DNA from: Plastoroseomonas hellenica
Lineage (GTDB): Bacteria > Pseudomonadota > Alphaproteobacteria > Acetobacterales > Acetobacteraceae
Direction: 5' to 3'
NCBI RefSeq assembly: GCF_018129085.1
Contig: NZ_JAAGBB010000001.1
Location: 124,001 to 188,000, forward strand
DNA length: 64,000 nt
Part shown: positions 51,498 through 59,618 of the stretch, piece by piece
Position numbering within the stretch: position 1 is the stretch's first letter
Layout of the letters: the number at the start of each line of letters is the position of its first letter
Notes under the pieces: model-generated
Told to the model about the DNA's origin: nothing
What the model saw: the letters and a program-made list of their open reading frames with translations, nothing else
The model's database searches: none
Made by a program: the position numbers and the translations under genes

Positions 51498-52475
51498 TCA
51501 ACGAGCGAGCAGACCGAGCCGCCCCAGTACCTGCCGGTTCTGCGCCATGGTCTGGGCGACGCTCGCCGCGTACTCCTCCGGCCCGAGATACTCCACCTGC
51601 ATGTCGGCAGCCGCCAGCACCGAGAGATGTCCGGGATCCTGCAGCGAGTCCCGGAAGGCCTCATGCAGCGCCGTCAGCGCATTGGCCGGCAGGCCCTTCG
51701 GTGCCGCGAAGCCGTAGGCACCGGTCTGTACGATGTCCACACCCAGCTCCCTGAGCGTCGGGACTTCGGGCAGCGACGGCAGCCGCTGCCGGCCCCAGTG
51801 GCAGAGCGCCCGCATCTGCCCCTGTCGCACGAACTCGTTCCAGCCGCTGCCGACCATGACGGTGACCGTGTTGCTCAGCACCGCGGTCAGGGTCTCGTTG
51901 CCACCCCTGAAGGGGACATTGGTGAGCTCGACGCCGAAGCGTTCCGCGATGCGCTCCATGGTGATGTGCGGCACACCGCCGACGCTGGTGGTGCCGTAGC
52001 TGACCCGGCCGGGATTGGCCTTGGCATGCTCCATGAGGTCGCCGAGCGTCCGGAACGGGCTGTCGGCCTTCACCGCGATGCCGAAGACATAGCCCGTCAT
52101 CTGCATGACCCAGGTGAAGTCGGTCAGCGGGTCGTAGGGCGCGTTGCGCACGGTCAGCGGATAGCTGAACACGTTGGACGGCATCTGGCTCAGTAGATGC
52201 CCATCCGGGGTGCGGTCGTTCACCAAAGCCAGCGCGCCCAGGATGGCGCCGGAGCCGGAGCGGTTCTCGATCACCACCGGCTGGCCGAGACGGCGCGAGG
52301 CGGCCTCGCAGAGCGCCCGCATCTGCAGATCGGTGCCGCCGCCCGGGGCGAAGGGCACGATCATCCGCACCGGGCGGTTGGGAAAGCGCGGCTGCGCCTG
52401 GATCGCGGGCGCGAACAGCAGTCCGGCGCCGGCGGCGAGCGCTGCCCGGCGGTTCAGTCTTGCATTCTTCTTCAT
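51498..52475 (-). CDS. Bug/TctC-family substrate-binding protein
   Basis: A 325-residue periplasmic receptor. Signal peptide MKKNARLNRRAALAAGAGLL, cleavage near AIQAQ, then RPVRMIVPFAPGGGTDLQMR, VVIENRSGSGAILGA and RVSYGTTSVGGVPHITMERI. It follows the acyl-CoA dehydrogenase by 22 bp as the last gene of the acyl-CoA catabolic operon. That suggests it captures the acid which the operon activates and oxidises. No TctAB partner is nearby. Confidence 0.92.
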   Translation of the reverse strand: MKKNARLNRRAALAAGAGLLFAPAIQAQPRFPNRPVRMIVPFAPGGGTDLQMRALCEAASRRLGQPVVIENRSGSGAILGALALVNDRTPDGHLLSQMPSNVFSYPLTVRNAPYDPLTDFTWVMQMTGYVFGIAVKADSPFRTLGDLMEHAKANPGRVSYGTTSVGGVPHITMERIAERFGVELTNVPFRGGNETLTAVLSNTVTVMVGSGWNEFVRQGQMRALCHWGRQRLPSLPEVPTLRELGVDIVQTGAYGFAAPKGLPANALTALHEAFRDSLQDPGHLSVLAAADMQVEYLGPEEYAASVAQTMAQNRQVLGRLGLLAR

Positions 52476-52497
52476 GGACGTTCCCCCGGATTCCCGC

Positions 52498-53664
52498 TCA
52501 GCCGTATTGCTTTAAGGTTCGCTTGGCGATCGCCATGCGGTGCACCTCCGTCGGTCCTTCGTAGACGCGCATGACGCGCACCTGCTGGGCCAGGAGCTGC
52601 AGCGGCAGTTCCTTGGTCATGCCCATGGCGCCGAAGGTCTGCATCGCGTGGTCCACCACTTCGGTCGCCATCTCGGTGCCGAAGACCTTGATCATGGAGG
52701 CCTCGTTGCGGACATCGCCGCCGGCATCGAGCGTCGCCGCACCCGCCTGCACCATCAGGCGGCAGGCATGGATCTTGGTCGCCGCATCGGCGATCCACCA
52801 TTGGATGGCCTGGCGGTCGGCCAAGGGAACACCGAAGGTGCTGCGCTGCTTCGCCTGCACGCACATCATCTCGAGCGCACGGGATGCGATGCCGATGCAG
52901 CGCGCGCCCATCTCCAGTCGGCGCACGTTCAGGCGGAGCTGCATCGGCTCATAGCCCTGGCCGACCTTGCCGAGCACGTTGCGCACGGGAACGCGACAAT
53001 CCTCGAACACCAGCTCATAGGTGCGGCGGCCGCCGATCATCTGGATCTGGCGCTCGATCGTGAAGCCCGGTGTACCCTTGTCGACGATGAAGGCGGTGAC
53101 GCCCTCGGCCCGCTTGCCCGGGCTGGTGCGCGCCATCAGGATGATGAAGTCCGATTTGGGGACGCGGCTCACCCAGATCTTGCGGCCGTTGATCACCCAG
53201 TCATCGCCTTCCTGCACCGCGCGGGTCAGCATGCCCGCGGGATCGCCGCCGGCGCCGGGCTCTGAGATCGCAACGCAGGAATTCATTCGACCATCGGCAT
53301 AGGGCGCCAGGTAGCGCTCGCGCTGGTAGTCGTCGGCGACCGCCAGCATCATGTGCAGGTTCGGGCTGTCCGGCGGGAAGGTGAAGGGCGTGACCGTGCG
53401 GCCGAGCTCCTCCTGCACCGCGACCAGCGCGACGGTTGGCATATTGGCGCCGCCCAGGCTCTCCGGCACATCGAGGCCCCAGAGGCCGAGCTCCCGGCAT
53501 TTCGCGAAGAGCGGCGCTTCCTGCTCTTCGGTCAGGCTGTAGGATTCGCCGCCGGCCTCCCGCGCCAGCACCGCGGGCTCCAGCGGCATCAGCTCGCGGT
53601 CGACGAATTTCCGCACCAGCTCCTGGAGCATGCGGTGCTCTTCGAGCATCTCGGCCTGTGCCAT
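52498..53664 (-). CDS. Acyl-CoA dehydrogenase
   Basis: A 388-residue FAD flavoenzyme introducing a 2,3-double bond into an acyl-CoA. Flavin/substrate motifs are CVAISEPGAGGDPAG, VINGRKIWVSRVPKSDF and RQAIQWWIADAATKI. The catalytic Glu is in VYEGPTEVHRMAIAKRTL near the C-terminus. The body resembles the branched/medium-chain or CaiA-like group. The gene lies 167 bp after the acyl-CoA synthetase with repeat copy B between them, and 22 bp before tctC. Downstream step relative to the synthetase in the proposed pathway. Confidence 0.94.
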   Translation of the reverse strand: MAQAEMLEEHRMLQELVRKFVDRELMPLEPAVLAREAGGESYSLTEEQEAPLFAKCRELGLWGLDVPESLGGANMPTVALVAVQEELGRTVTPFTFPPDSPNLHMMLAVADDYQRERYLAPYADGRMNSCVAISEPGAGGDPAGMLTRAVQEGDDWVINGRKIWVSRVPKSDFIILMARTSPGKRAEGVTAFIVDKGTPGFTIERQIQMIGGRRTYELVFEDCRVPVRNVLGKVGQGYEPMQLRLNVRRLEMGARCIGIASRALEMMCVQAKQRSTFGVPLADRQAIQWWIADAATKIHACRLMVQAGAATLDAGGDVRNEASMIKVFGTEMATEVVDHAMQTFGAMGMTKELPLQLLAQQVRVMRVYEGPTEVHRMAIAKRTLKQYG

Positions 53665-53696
53665 ACCAAAGCCTCCTCATCCAGCGATCTCGTACC

Positions 53697-53797
53697 AGCG
53701 GACCGGTCTCTTGACCGGTCCGAGGCCGCGAATGCGGCCCGCCGGTAGTCCGGCGAAGCCAAGGGCGGCGGATGCGGCCCGCCGGCGTTTGAGGGCC
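53697..53797 (-). repeat. Dispersed palindromic intergenic repeat, copy B
   Basis: Complement of this segment aligns throughout with copy A (30724-30820): CCCTCAAACGCCGG, CATCCGCCG, TTGGCTTCG, GACTAC, the 24-nt identity at 53719-53742 and the terminal 10-bp hairpin CGGACCGGTC/GACCGGTCCG (53699-53722). It sits inside the catabolic operon between the synthetase stop and the dehydrogenase start. Confidence 0.8.
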
Positions 53798-53820
53798 TCG
53801 ATCGCGGACGCGATCGAGGC
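53795..53820 (-). terminator. Strong hairpin after the acyl-CoA synthetase
   Basis: GCCTCGATCGCG and CGCGATCGAGGC form a 12-bp perfect stem with only two bases between, 11 bp beyond the synthetase stop codon. Followed by repeat copy B. No T tract. It may reduce read-through into the dehydrogenase gene. Confidence 0.55.
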
Positions 53821-53831
53821 AACAGAAATAG

Positions 53832-55916
53832 TCAGCGCAGCGTCAGCAGGCCGTCGACGGCGACGGCGCCCTTGCCTTCGGCGCGGATGATCAGCGGGTT
53901 GATCTCGGCATCCTGCACCGGCCGATCCTTCAGGGTGGCGAGCAGGGAGATCGCGCGGACGGCGCGCGCCAGGGCATCGACATCGCCCTTCGGCAGGCCG
54001 CGGAAGCCCTGGATCAGCCTCAGCTCCGGCAACTCCGCGATCATGCTCCGTGCTTCCTCCAGATCGACCGGCGCCAGGCGCACGCTATAGCTGCGCTTCA
54101 GCTCCGCCATGACGCCGCCGATGCCGAGCATGACGATCGGCCCGACCTCGGGATCCCAGCGATAGCCCAGGATCACCTCCTGCAGGCCGCGATGCATCGG
54201 CGCGACCAGCACGCCGTCGACGCGCGCCTTCGGGAAGTGGTCGCGCGCCACCACCAGCAGCTCCGTCACCGTGGCGCGGATCGCGGCCCCGCCTTCGACA
54301 TTCAGCCGCACCATGCCGGCATCGGTCTTGTGCAGGATGTCCGGCGACAGCAGCTTGACCGCGACCGGGCCGGCAATGTCGCCCACCTGCTCCGGCGCGG
54401 TGACGATCGCACTCCCCGGCGGTTCGATGCCGAGGGCCGCGAAGACCGCGCAAGCTTGCACTTCGTTCAGCGAGGTCGCGCCGGCTTCAGCCAGCAGCCG
54501 CCCCGCGGCATCGGCCTCGCCCGGGGCCGCAATGCCGTCATGCGACCGAGGCGCGCGCCAGTTCAGGAAGGCGTGCACGGAATCCGCGCAGGCCTCCGGC
54601 GTGCGGAAGGCGGCGATGCCGTGCTCGCCCATCAGGCGCAGTGTCTCGTCGGCCTGCGGCGCCGCGAAGACCGCGATCGGCTTCGGTGCCGGCATCGCCG
54701 GCGTGATATGGGCCAGCGCGGCTTCCGGCTCGAGCCGCGCCGTGGAACCGAGGACCGCGACGACCGCATCGCAGTGATCGGAAGCGACCAGCGCCTTCAG
54801 CACCGTGCTGTAGCGGACCGGACCGGACATCCCCATCGGCAGATCGACCAGCGGCGCGTCCGACACCTCGATGCCCTGGCCAGTCAGCGCTGCGCGGACC
54901 TCCGTCGGCGGCCCGACCACCGCGTCGCCCAGCGTGCCGAGCCGGTCCACCACCATCCCGGCGCCGCCGCCGGTCGCGGTCAGCGCGGCGGCGATGCGGC
55001 CGCGCGGCGGCCGGTGGCCGAGCACCAGGCGCGGCAGCTCCACCAGCGCTTCCAGCGTATCGACGCGCAGGATGCCATGGTCGCGGAAGAAGGCATTGGC
55101 CAGCTCGTCACCGCCCACCATGGCGCCGGTATGCGACAGCGCTAGCTGCCGGCCGAGCTCGGATCGCCCGAGCTTGTAGGCGATGACGGGCTTGCCGAGG
55201 TCATGCGCCCGTCGCGCCGCGGCGGCGAGCCGGTCGGCATCACGGAAGGTCTCCAGGAACAGCAGCAGGGCCTTGGTCGCGGGATCCTCGACCATGAATT
55301 CGGCAAGCTCACCGACGCCGAGGTCGCATTCATTGCCGACCGAGACAATGCGCGAGAAGCCGAGGCCGCGGGCGGCGGCACGCGAGAAGATCGCGCCCAT
55401 CATGCTGCCGCTCTGCGAGATCAAGCCGAGCCAACCGGGCTGCAGTGTCTCGGCCTCGATCGCTGCGTTCAGGGTCAACGGCAGCCGGTCGGGCACGCTC
55501 AGCAAGCCGAGGCAGTTCGGGCCGATCAGGCGCAACCCGCCGGCGCGCGCGGTCGCGACCAGCTTCTGCTGTAGCGCCGAGCCTTCCTCGCCCAGTTCGG
55601 CGAAACCGGCGCTGAAGATGGTCGCGACCTTCACGCCGATCTGGCAGCAGCCCTCGATCGCCGCGAGCACTGCGGCGGAGGGGACCATGATGAAAGCGTG
55701 GTCGACCGGGCCGTCGACCTCGCGGATATCGGCGAAGGCGGGGACGCCCATCACCTCGCGGCGGCCCGGGTTCACCGGGATGATGCGGCCGGCGAAGCCC
55801 TCCCGCTGCAGCAGGCGCTGGGCCCGGGAATTGTTCTTCGTCGGATCGGCGGAGGCACCGATCAGCGCGACGGCGCGCGGCGCGAAGAGCGCTTGCGAGA
55901 GATCCATATCCGTCAT
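53832..55916 (-). CDS. NDP-forming acyl-CoA synthetase (acetate--CoA ligase/succinyl-CoA synthetase type, fused alpha-beta)
   Basis: A 694-residue protein joining the CoA-binding alpha part and the ATP-grasp beta part of ADP-forming ligases. Seen are FAPRAVALIGASADPTKNNS (CoA-binding Rossmann), LIGPNCLGLLSV, the phospho-His loop ALSHTGAMVGGDEL and the C-terminal ATP-grasp segment VAVKLLSPDILHKTDAGMV with DAEINPLII. It activates a carboxylate to its CoA thioester. It starts one base after the enoyl-CoA hydratase stop, so it belongs to that operon. Start 55916 or 55907. The specific acid is unknown. Confidence 0.92.
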   Translation of the reverse strand: MTDMDLSQALFAPRAVALIGASADPTKNNSRAQRLLQREGFAGRIIPVNPGRREVMGVPAFADIREVDGPVDHAFIMVPSAAVLAAIEGCCQIGVKVATIFSAGFAELGEEGSALQQKLVATARAGGLRLIGPNCLGLLSVPDRLPLTLNAAIEAETLQPGWLGLISQSGSMMGAIFSRAAARGLGFSRIVSVGNECDLGVGELAEFMVEDPATKALLLFLETFRDADRLAAAARRAHDLGKPVIAYKLGRSELGRQLALSHTGAMVGGDELANAFFRDHGILRVDTLEALVELPRLVLGHRPPRGRIAAALTATGGGAGMVVDRLGTLGDAVVGPPTEVRAALTGQGIEVSDAPLVDLPMGMSGPVRYSTVLKALVASDHCDAVVAVLGSTARLEPEAALAHITPAMPAPKPIAVFAAPQADETLRLMGEHGIAAFRTPEACADSVHAFLNWRAPRSHDGIAAPGEADAAGRLLAEAGATSLNEVQACAVFAALGIEPPGSAIVTAPEQVGDIAGPVAVKLLSPDILHKTDAGMVRLNVEGGAAIRATVTELLVVARDHFPKARVDGVLVAPMHRGLQEVILGYRWDPEVGPIVMLGIGGVMAELKRSYSVRLAPVDLEEARSMIAELPELRLIQGFRGLPKGDVDALARAVRAISLLATLKDRPVQDAEINPLIIRAEGKGAVAVDGLLTLR

Positions 55917-55917
55917 G

Positions 55918-56703
55918 TCAGCGCCCCATGAACTGTGGCGGACGGCGCTCCGCCATCGCCTTCACGCCTTCCCGGAAATCCTCGGTCTCGCGCAACCGAG
56001 CCTGCTCGGCCAGCTCATGCGCGGTCGCGCGCTCGTAGAGCTCGGGGAGGCCGCGGCGCATGGTCGCGCGGGTGGCGGCGATCGCGAGCGGCGCGCTCTC
56101 CGCGATCTCGCGCGCCAGCGCCGTTGCGGCCGCGCGGACCTCCGCCTGCGGCACCAGCAGATCGGCGAGGCCCATCGCCGCGGCTTCGTCACCCGCGATG
56201 CGGCGGCCCGTGTAGAACAGCAGCGACGCCTTCTGCGCGCCGATCAGCCGCGGCAGGGTCTCGGTCAGGCCGAAGCCGGGATGGTAGCCCAAGCGAGTGA
56301 AGTTCGCGCTGAACCGCGCTTCCGCGCAGGTCACCCGGAAATCCGCGACGACCGCAAGGCCGAGCCCCGCACCGACCGCCGCGCCATGGACCGCGGCGAT
56401 GATCGGCTTCCTGGTGCGCAACAGGCGCACACCTTCGGTGTAGATGGTGCGGCCGGTGCCGGCCTCGGCATCGCCGGCGCGGCGGTCGCGGCGGGAGAAG
56501 TCGGCGCCGGCACAGAAATGCTTGCCTTCGGCCGCGAGCACCACGGCGCGGCAGGCCGGGTCTTCGTCCAGCCGCTCCAGCGCATCCGCGATCCCGGCGG
56601 TCAGCACCAGGTCGATGAAGTTGTTGGGCGGGCGGCAGAGCTCCACCGTCGCGACGTGATTTTCGACGTGCACGCGAAGGTCAGGCGGGCTTTCCGCTTC
56701 CAT
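55918..56703 (-). CDS. Enoyl-CoA hydratase/isomerase family protein
   Basis: A 261-residue crotonase-fold enzyme. Oxyanion-hole motifs: GKHFCAGADFSRRD and IAAVHGAAVGAGLGLAVVAD. The catalytic Glu region is FTRLGYHPGFGLTETLPRL with one Glu of the usual pair replaced, so hydratase versus isomerase/hydrolase is open. First gene of an operon (hydratase, synthetase, dehydrogenase, TctC). Its promoter gap contains the two-site LysR operator at 56775-56810. Confidence 0.92.
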   Translation of the reverse strand: MEAESPPDLRVHVENHVATVELCRPPNNFIDLVLTAGIADALERLDEDPACRAVVLAAEGKHFCAGADFSRRDRRAGDAEAGTGRTIYTEGVRLLRTRKPIIAAVHGAAVGAGLGLAVVADFRVTCAEARFSANFTRLGYHPGFGLTETLPRLIGAQKASLLFYTGRRIAGDEAAAMGLADLLVPQAEVRAAATALAREIAESAPLAIAATRATMRRGLPELYERATAHELAEQARLRETEDFREGVKAMAERRPPQFMGR

Positions 56704-56774
56704 CCCATTCTCCTTGGCCTGCGCCCTGATGGCCGGACTTAGGCTTCATCGGCGGCCTGGGCGGATCGGGCAAG

Positions 56775-56810
56775 TTCCTGATTGGTATGGGGGCATTCCT
56801 GATTGGAATG
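56775..56810. promoter_or_regulatory. Two-site LysR operator (T-N11-A repeats, 21-bp period)
   Basis: TTCCTGATTGGTATG at 56775-56789 and TTCCTGATTGGAATG at 56796-56810 are direct repeats with one mismatch, spaced by exactly two helical turns. The second is also a perfect inverted repeat CATTCC-TGATT-GGAATG. Each contains T-N11-A. This recognition/activation layout is typical of LysR targets and lies between the LysR stop and the hydratase start. Confidence 0.7.
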
Positions 56811-56832
56811 TCGGCGACGGCCCTCTTGAGCG

Positions 56833-57720
56833 TCAGCCCTGGGCTGCTTCCTGCTCCAGCCAGGCCAGGAAGGCTCGCAGCCGATGGTCGGCGCCGCGCC
56901 GCGCCGGCCAGACGGCGTAGTGTGCCAAGGGTCGGGTCACTGGCCGGTCGAACAGCGGCACCAGGGCGCCGGAAGCGATCTCCTGCCGCAGCAGCGGCAG
57001 TTGTCCCATCGCGACGCCGAGCCCTTCCATTGCCGCCTGGTAGGCCAATACCGAGCCGGGCAGCACCATCCCGGTCTCCGAGATGTCGGGTCCATCAACC
57101 GCCTCCAGCCAGTCATGCCAGTCGTTGCGGCGATACTTGGTGTGCAGCAGCGTGCAGCGCTTCAGGTCCTCGATCACCTTCGGTGCATTGCGGCGACGGA
57201 GCAGCTTGGGGCTGCAGACCGGCTGGATGATGTCGCCGAGGAGCCTGCGCTGCTCGAGCCCCGACCAGTCGCCGGCACCGAACTGGATGGCGACGTCGAG
57301 CTCCTCGCGCCCGAAATCCACCAGCGCGATGCCGGTGCTGAGCCTGACTTCGATCCCGGGATGGCTGGCATGAAAGCGCGGCAGCCGCGGCAGCAGCCAT
57401 TTGGCCGCGAAGGTGCTGTAGGAGCGGAGCCGGAGCGGGTTCGCATCCGCCGCATCCAGCAGCCGCCGGGTCGCGGCATCGATGCGCGCGAAGGCCGGCG
57501 CGATCTCCCGCCGATAGTCGTCGCCGTCGCTGGTCAGCGTGATGCCATGCGGGTCGCGGTGGAACAGGCGCCGCTTCAGATAGCCTTCGAGCACGGCGAT
57601 CTGCCGGCTGACCGCCGACTGGGTGACCTGCAGCTCCTCCGCCGCGCGGGTGAAGCTGCCGAGCCGCGCCGCGACTTCGAAGACGTGCAGCGGGTTGAGC
57701 GGGGGAATGCGCCGGGACAT
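56833..57720 (-). CDS. LysR-family regulator (GcvA-like)
   Basis: A 295-residue regulator. MSRRIPPLNPLHVFEVAARL and the helix VTQSAVSRQIAVLEGYLKRRLFHR place it in the GcvA-like group. The effector domain shows LRSYSTFAAKWLLPRLPRF and LLHTKYRRNDWHDWLEAV. It is encoded just upstream of the acyl-CoA operon, same strand, with a two-site T-N11-A operator in the intervening gap. Activation of that operon by an acyl or carboxylate ligand is inferred. Confidence 0.92.
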   Translation of the reverse strand: MSRRIPPLNPLHVFEVAARLGSFTRAAEELQVTQSAVSRQIAVLEGYLKRRLFHRDPHGITLTSDGDDYRREIAPAFARIDAATRRLLDAADANPLRLRSYSTFAAKWLLPRLPRFHASHPGIEVRLSTGIALVDFGREELDVAIQFGAGDWSGLEQRRLLGDIIQPVCSPKLLRRRNAPKVIEDLKRCTLLHTKYRRNDWHDWLEAVDGPDISETGMVLPGSVLAYQAAMEGLGVAMGQLPLLRQEIASGALVPLFDRPVTRPLAHYAVWPARRGADHRLRAFLAWLEQEAAQG

Positions 57721-57857
57721 CTAGGCGGGCCGCACTACCCAGGCTCGCGGTTCCGCCATCACGCCCGGAAGGACATGGCGCAGGAAGATCGTCTCCTCGA
57801 ACGGCAGCGGGGTCAGGGGCATGGCCGCGAAAGCGAACGACGCGACCGCCCCTTGCG

Positions 57858-58337
57858 TCAAGCTGCCGCGGCGATCGTTCCCGTTCGATCCGAAGCCTTG
57901 GCCGCAGCGGTGGCTATCGCGGATAGCGTGGCGCTGGGGCTTCCGCCGTTCGATCCGTCGCCCGGCCGCGGTCCGACAAGGTCCCACACCAACTGATCCA
58001 GCGCCCATGGGCTGGCAGGTTTGGGAAGCACCTCGCGGCCGGCGAAGCGGGCGGGCAATTCATCTCTCGGGGTGGCCGTCACAAAGGCAAACGGGATGCC
58101 GCATTCCGAGAGGGCATCGGCGATGAGGTAGCTGGTTTCCACCCCCAGCGTGACGTCGAGCAGCGCGGCGTCCGGAGCCTCGCTGTACAGAAGCGCAATG
58201 GCGTGAACCACGCTCGCTGCCGGACCGACCACGCGGCAACCCAGCTTCCTGACGCCGTTCGCAATCAGCGTCGCGGCGGCCCACTCATCCTCGACGATGA
58301 GAACGGAGCGGGCAGGGAGGCGGCTGGAGCCTGTCAT
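57858..58337 (-). CDS. Stand-alone response-regulator receiver protein
   Basis: A 159-residue protein made of a CheY-like receiver (residues about 10-118) and a Ser/Ala-rich, probably unstructured tail. Acidic pocket Glu16/Asp17 (LIVEDEW), phosphoacceptor Asp61 (LLDVTLG), Thr87 (FVTATP) and Lys106 (LPKPAS) are all present, so it should be phosphorylatable. No output domain and no kinase gene nearby. Start ATG 58337 is preferred; GTG 58355 is in frame. CpdR/FixJ-N-like single-domain receivers act by protein contacts. Confidence 0.87.
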   Translation of the reverse strand: MTGSSRLPARSVLIVEDEWAAATLIANGVRKLGCRVVGPAASVVHAIALLYSEAPDAALLDVTLGVETSYLIADALSECGIPFAFVTATPRDELPARFAGREVLPKPASPWALDQLVWDLVGPRPGDGSNGGSPSATLSAIATAAAKASDRTGTIAAAA

Positions 58338-58456
58338 CGCGGCGGATCCCTTCACCTGGGTGGCACGCCATGCCTGTCTCGCACGAAGGGCTCAATGCCC
58401 GGTAAAAATCGCCTTAAGCAATCGTCTTCGAGCATGGCCCCGGCGTCCGCTTGCCA

Positions 58457-58472
58457 GCTTCGGCGCCGAAGC
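58457..58472. other. 16-bp perfect palindrome GCTTCGGCGCCGAAGC
   Basis: Lies in the 204-bp gap between the LysR stop (58542) and the response-regulator start. Could be the LysR gene's terminator stem or an operator; no T tract. The rest of this gap shows nothing recognisable. Confidence 0.3.
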
Positions 58473-58541
58473 CGCTGCGACCATGGTCACAGTGCCGGCG
58501 ATGGGATTGGCCATGCCGGTTCGCGGAAGGTCCGTCCGGCG

Positions 58542-59501
58542 TCACGGCCTGGGTCCGGCTGCCGGGATATCCAGAAGGGGCGGTGCTTCCAGGGTCTTCC
58601 GATCGGCCGCCGCCGCGAGCAGGAAATCGCGGAGCTGCGCCACATGCGGGTCGCGCGCCAGCCCGGGCCGGGTGCGCAGGGTGAAGACCCAGGAGCCGGG
58701 CAGCGCGATGGGCGCAAAGAGCCGCACCAGCCGCCCGGCCGCCAGCTCCGCATCCACCATCGGCGAACGGCCGAGGGCGACGCCGGCGCCGGCGATCGCC
58801 GCGCCGATCGCCTGGTTGAAGCCGCTGAACCGCACGATGCGGCCGCGGGCGGGCGGCAGGCCGAGCAGGGCCAGCCAGTGCCGCCAGGCCTTCTCCGGGC
58901 TGCTGCTTTCCTCCTCCAGCAGGTTCAGGCGCAGCAGCGCCTCCGCGCCGGTGGCAACGAGCGCCGGGCTGCAGACCGGGAAGACCGTCTCCTCGAACAG
59001 CAGCCGGTCGGGCGGCAGCACCGCGCCTGGCCGTGCCCGCAGGATGGCGAGGTCGATCCCTTCCGCCACCAGGTCCGGCGCCTCGGCCTCGACGGCCCGC
59101 ATGTGCCAGGCGACAGAAGGATGCAGGCTCGCGAAGGCGGCCAGCCGCGGCGCCAGCCAGAGCGAGGCGAGCGAGCCATTGCCGCAGACGATCAGCAGCG
59201 GCCGCGGGCGCTTCGCCCGGTCTCTGACCGTGTCGCAGGCATCGGCCAGGCGGGCCAGCGCTTCCTCCACCGCCGCCAGCAGCCCGGCGCCGGCTTCGGT
59301 GGGCCCGGTGCGGCTGTGGCCGGCGCCATTGCGGGCGCGGGTCAACAGCGGCGTGCCGAGCTGGTCTTCCAGGGTGCGGATCTGATGGCTGACCGCGCTG
59401 GTGCTGACATTCAGCGTCGCGGCGGCCCGGGCGAAACTGCCTTCGCGGGCGACGGCGGCGAAGGCGCGAAGCGCCGGGAGGGGGGGCAGGGCGGCGGGCA
59501 T
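58542..59501 (-). CDS. LysR-family regulator (GcvA-like)
   Basis: A 319-residue regulator. HTH LPALRAFAAVAREGSFARAA with recognition helix VSTSAVSHQIRTLEDQLGTPLL, followed by an effector domain with GNGSLASLWLAPRLAAFASL and the C-terminal LPGSWVFTLRTRPGLARDP. Somewhat longer than average because of a C-terminal extension. Divergent from the CydDC-like exporter gene with a clear TAGCT-CAAC-AGCTA palindrome between, so control of the exporter is likely. Confidence 0.92.
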   Translation of the reverse strand: MPAALPPLPALRAFAAVAREGSFARAAATLNVSTSAVSHQIRTLEDQLGTPLLTRARNGAGHSRTGPTEAGAGLLAAVEEALARLADACDTVRDRAKRPRPLLIVCGNGSLASLWLAPRLAAFASLHPSVAWHMRAVEAEAPDLVAEGIDLAILRARPGAVLPPDRLLFEETVFPVCSPALVATGAEALLRLNLLEEESSSPEKAWRHWLALLGLPPARGRIVRFSGFNQAIGAAIAGAGVALGRSPMVDAELAAGRLVRLFAPIALPGSWVFTLRTRPGLARDPHVAQLRDFLLAAAADRKTLEAPPLLDIPAAGPRP

Positions 59502-59513
59502 CGCCGTTCAATA

Positions 59514-59527
59514 TAGCTCAACAGCTA
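59514..59527. promoter_or_regulatory. LysR operator candidate (TAGCT-CAAC-AGCTA)
   Basis: Perfect 5-bp inverted repeat followed by AT (giving CTAAT, a GcvA-like half site) in the 117-bp divergent promoter, 13 bp from the LysR start. Flanking TTCA and TGAA add outer symmetry with unequal spacing. Confidence 0.5.
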
Positions 59528-59618
59528 ATGAAAAGCATGCGTTTGCCGCGGGGCGTCCCGGCGCCCAGCATCCTGGCAGGGGCGCCCGAGTCACGCGGGC
59601 CGCGATGGGATTTCACGC

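Noticed and set aside
57721-57822. 33-codon minus-strand frame (MPLTPLPFEETIFLRHVLPG...)
   Set aside because: Peptide looks orderly but has no ribosome site and occupies the LysR promoter. Kept out pending conservation data.
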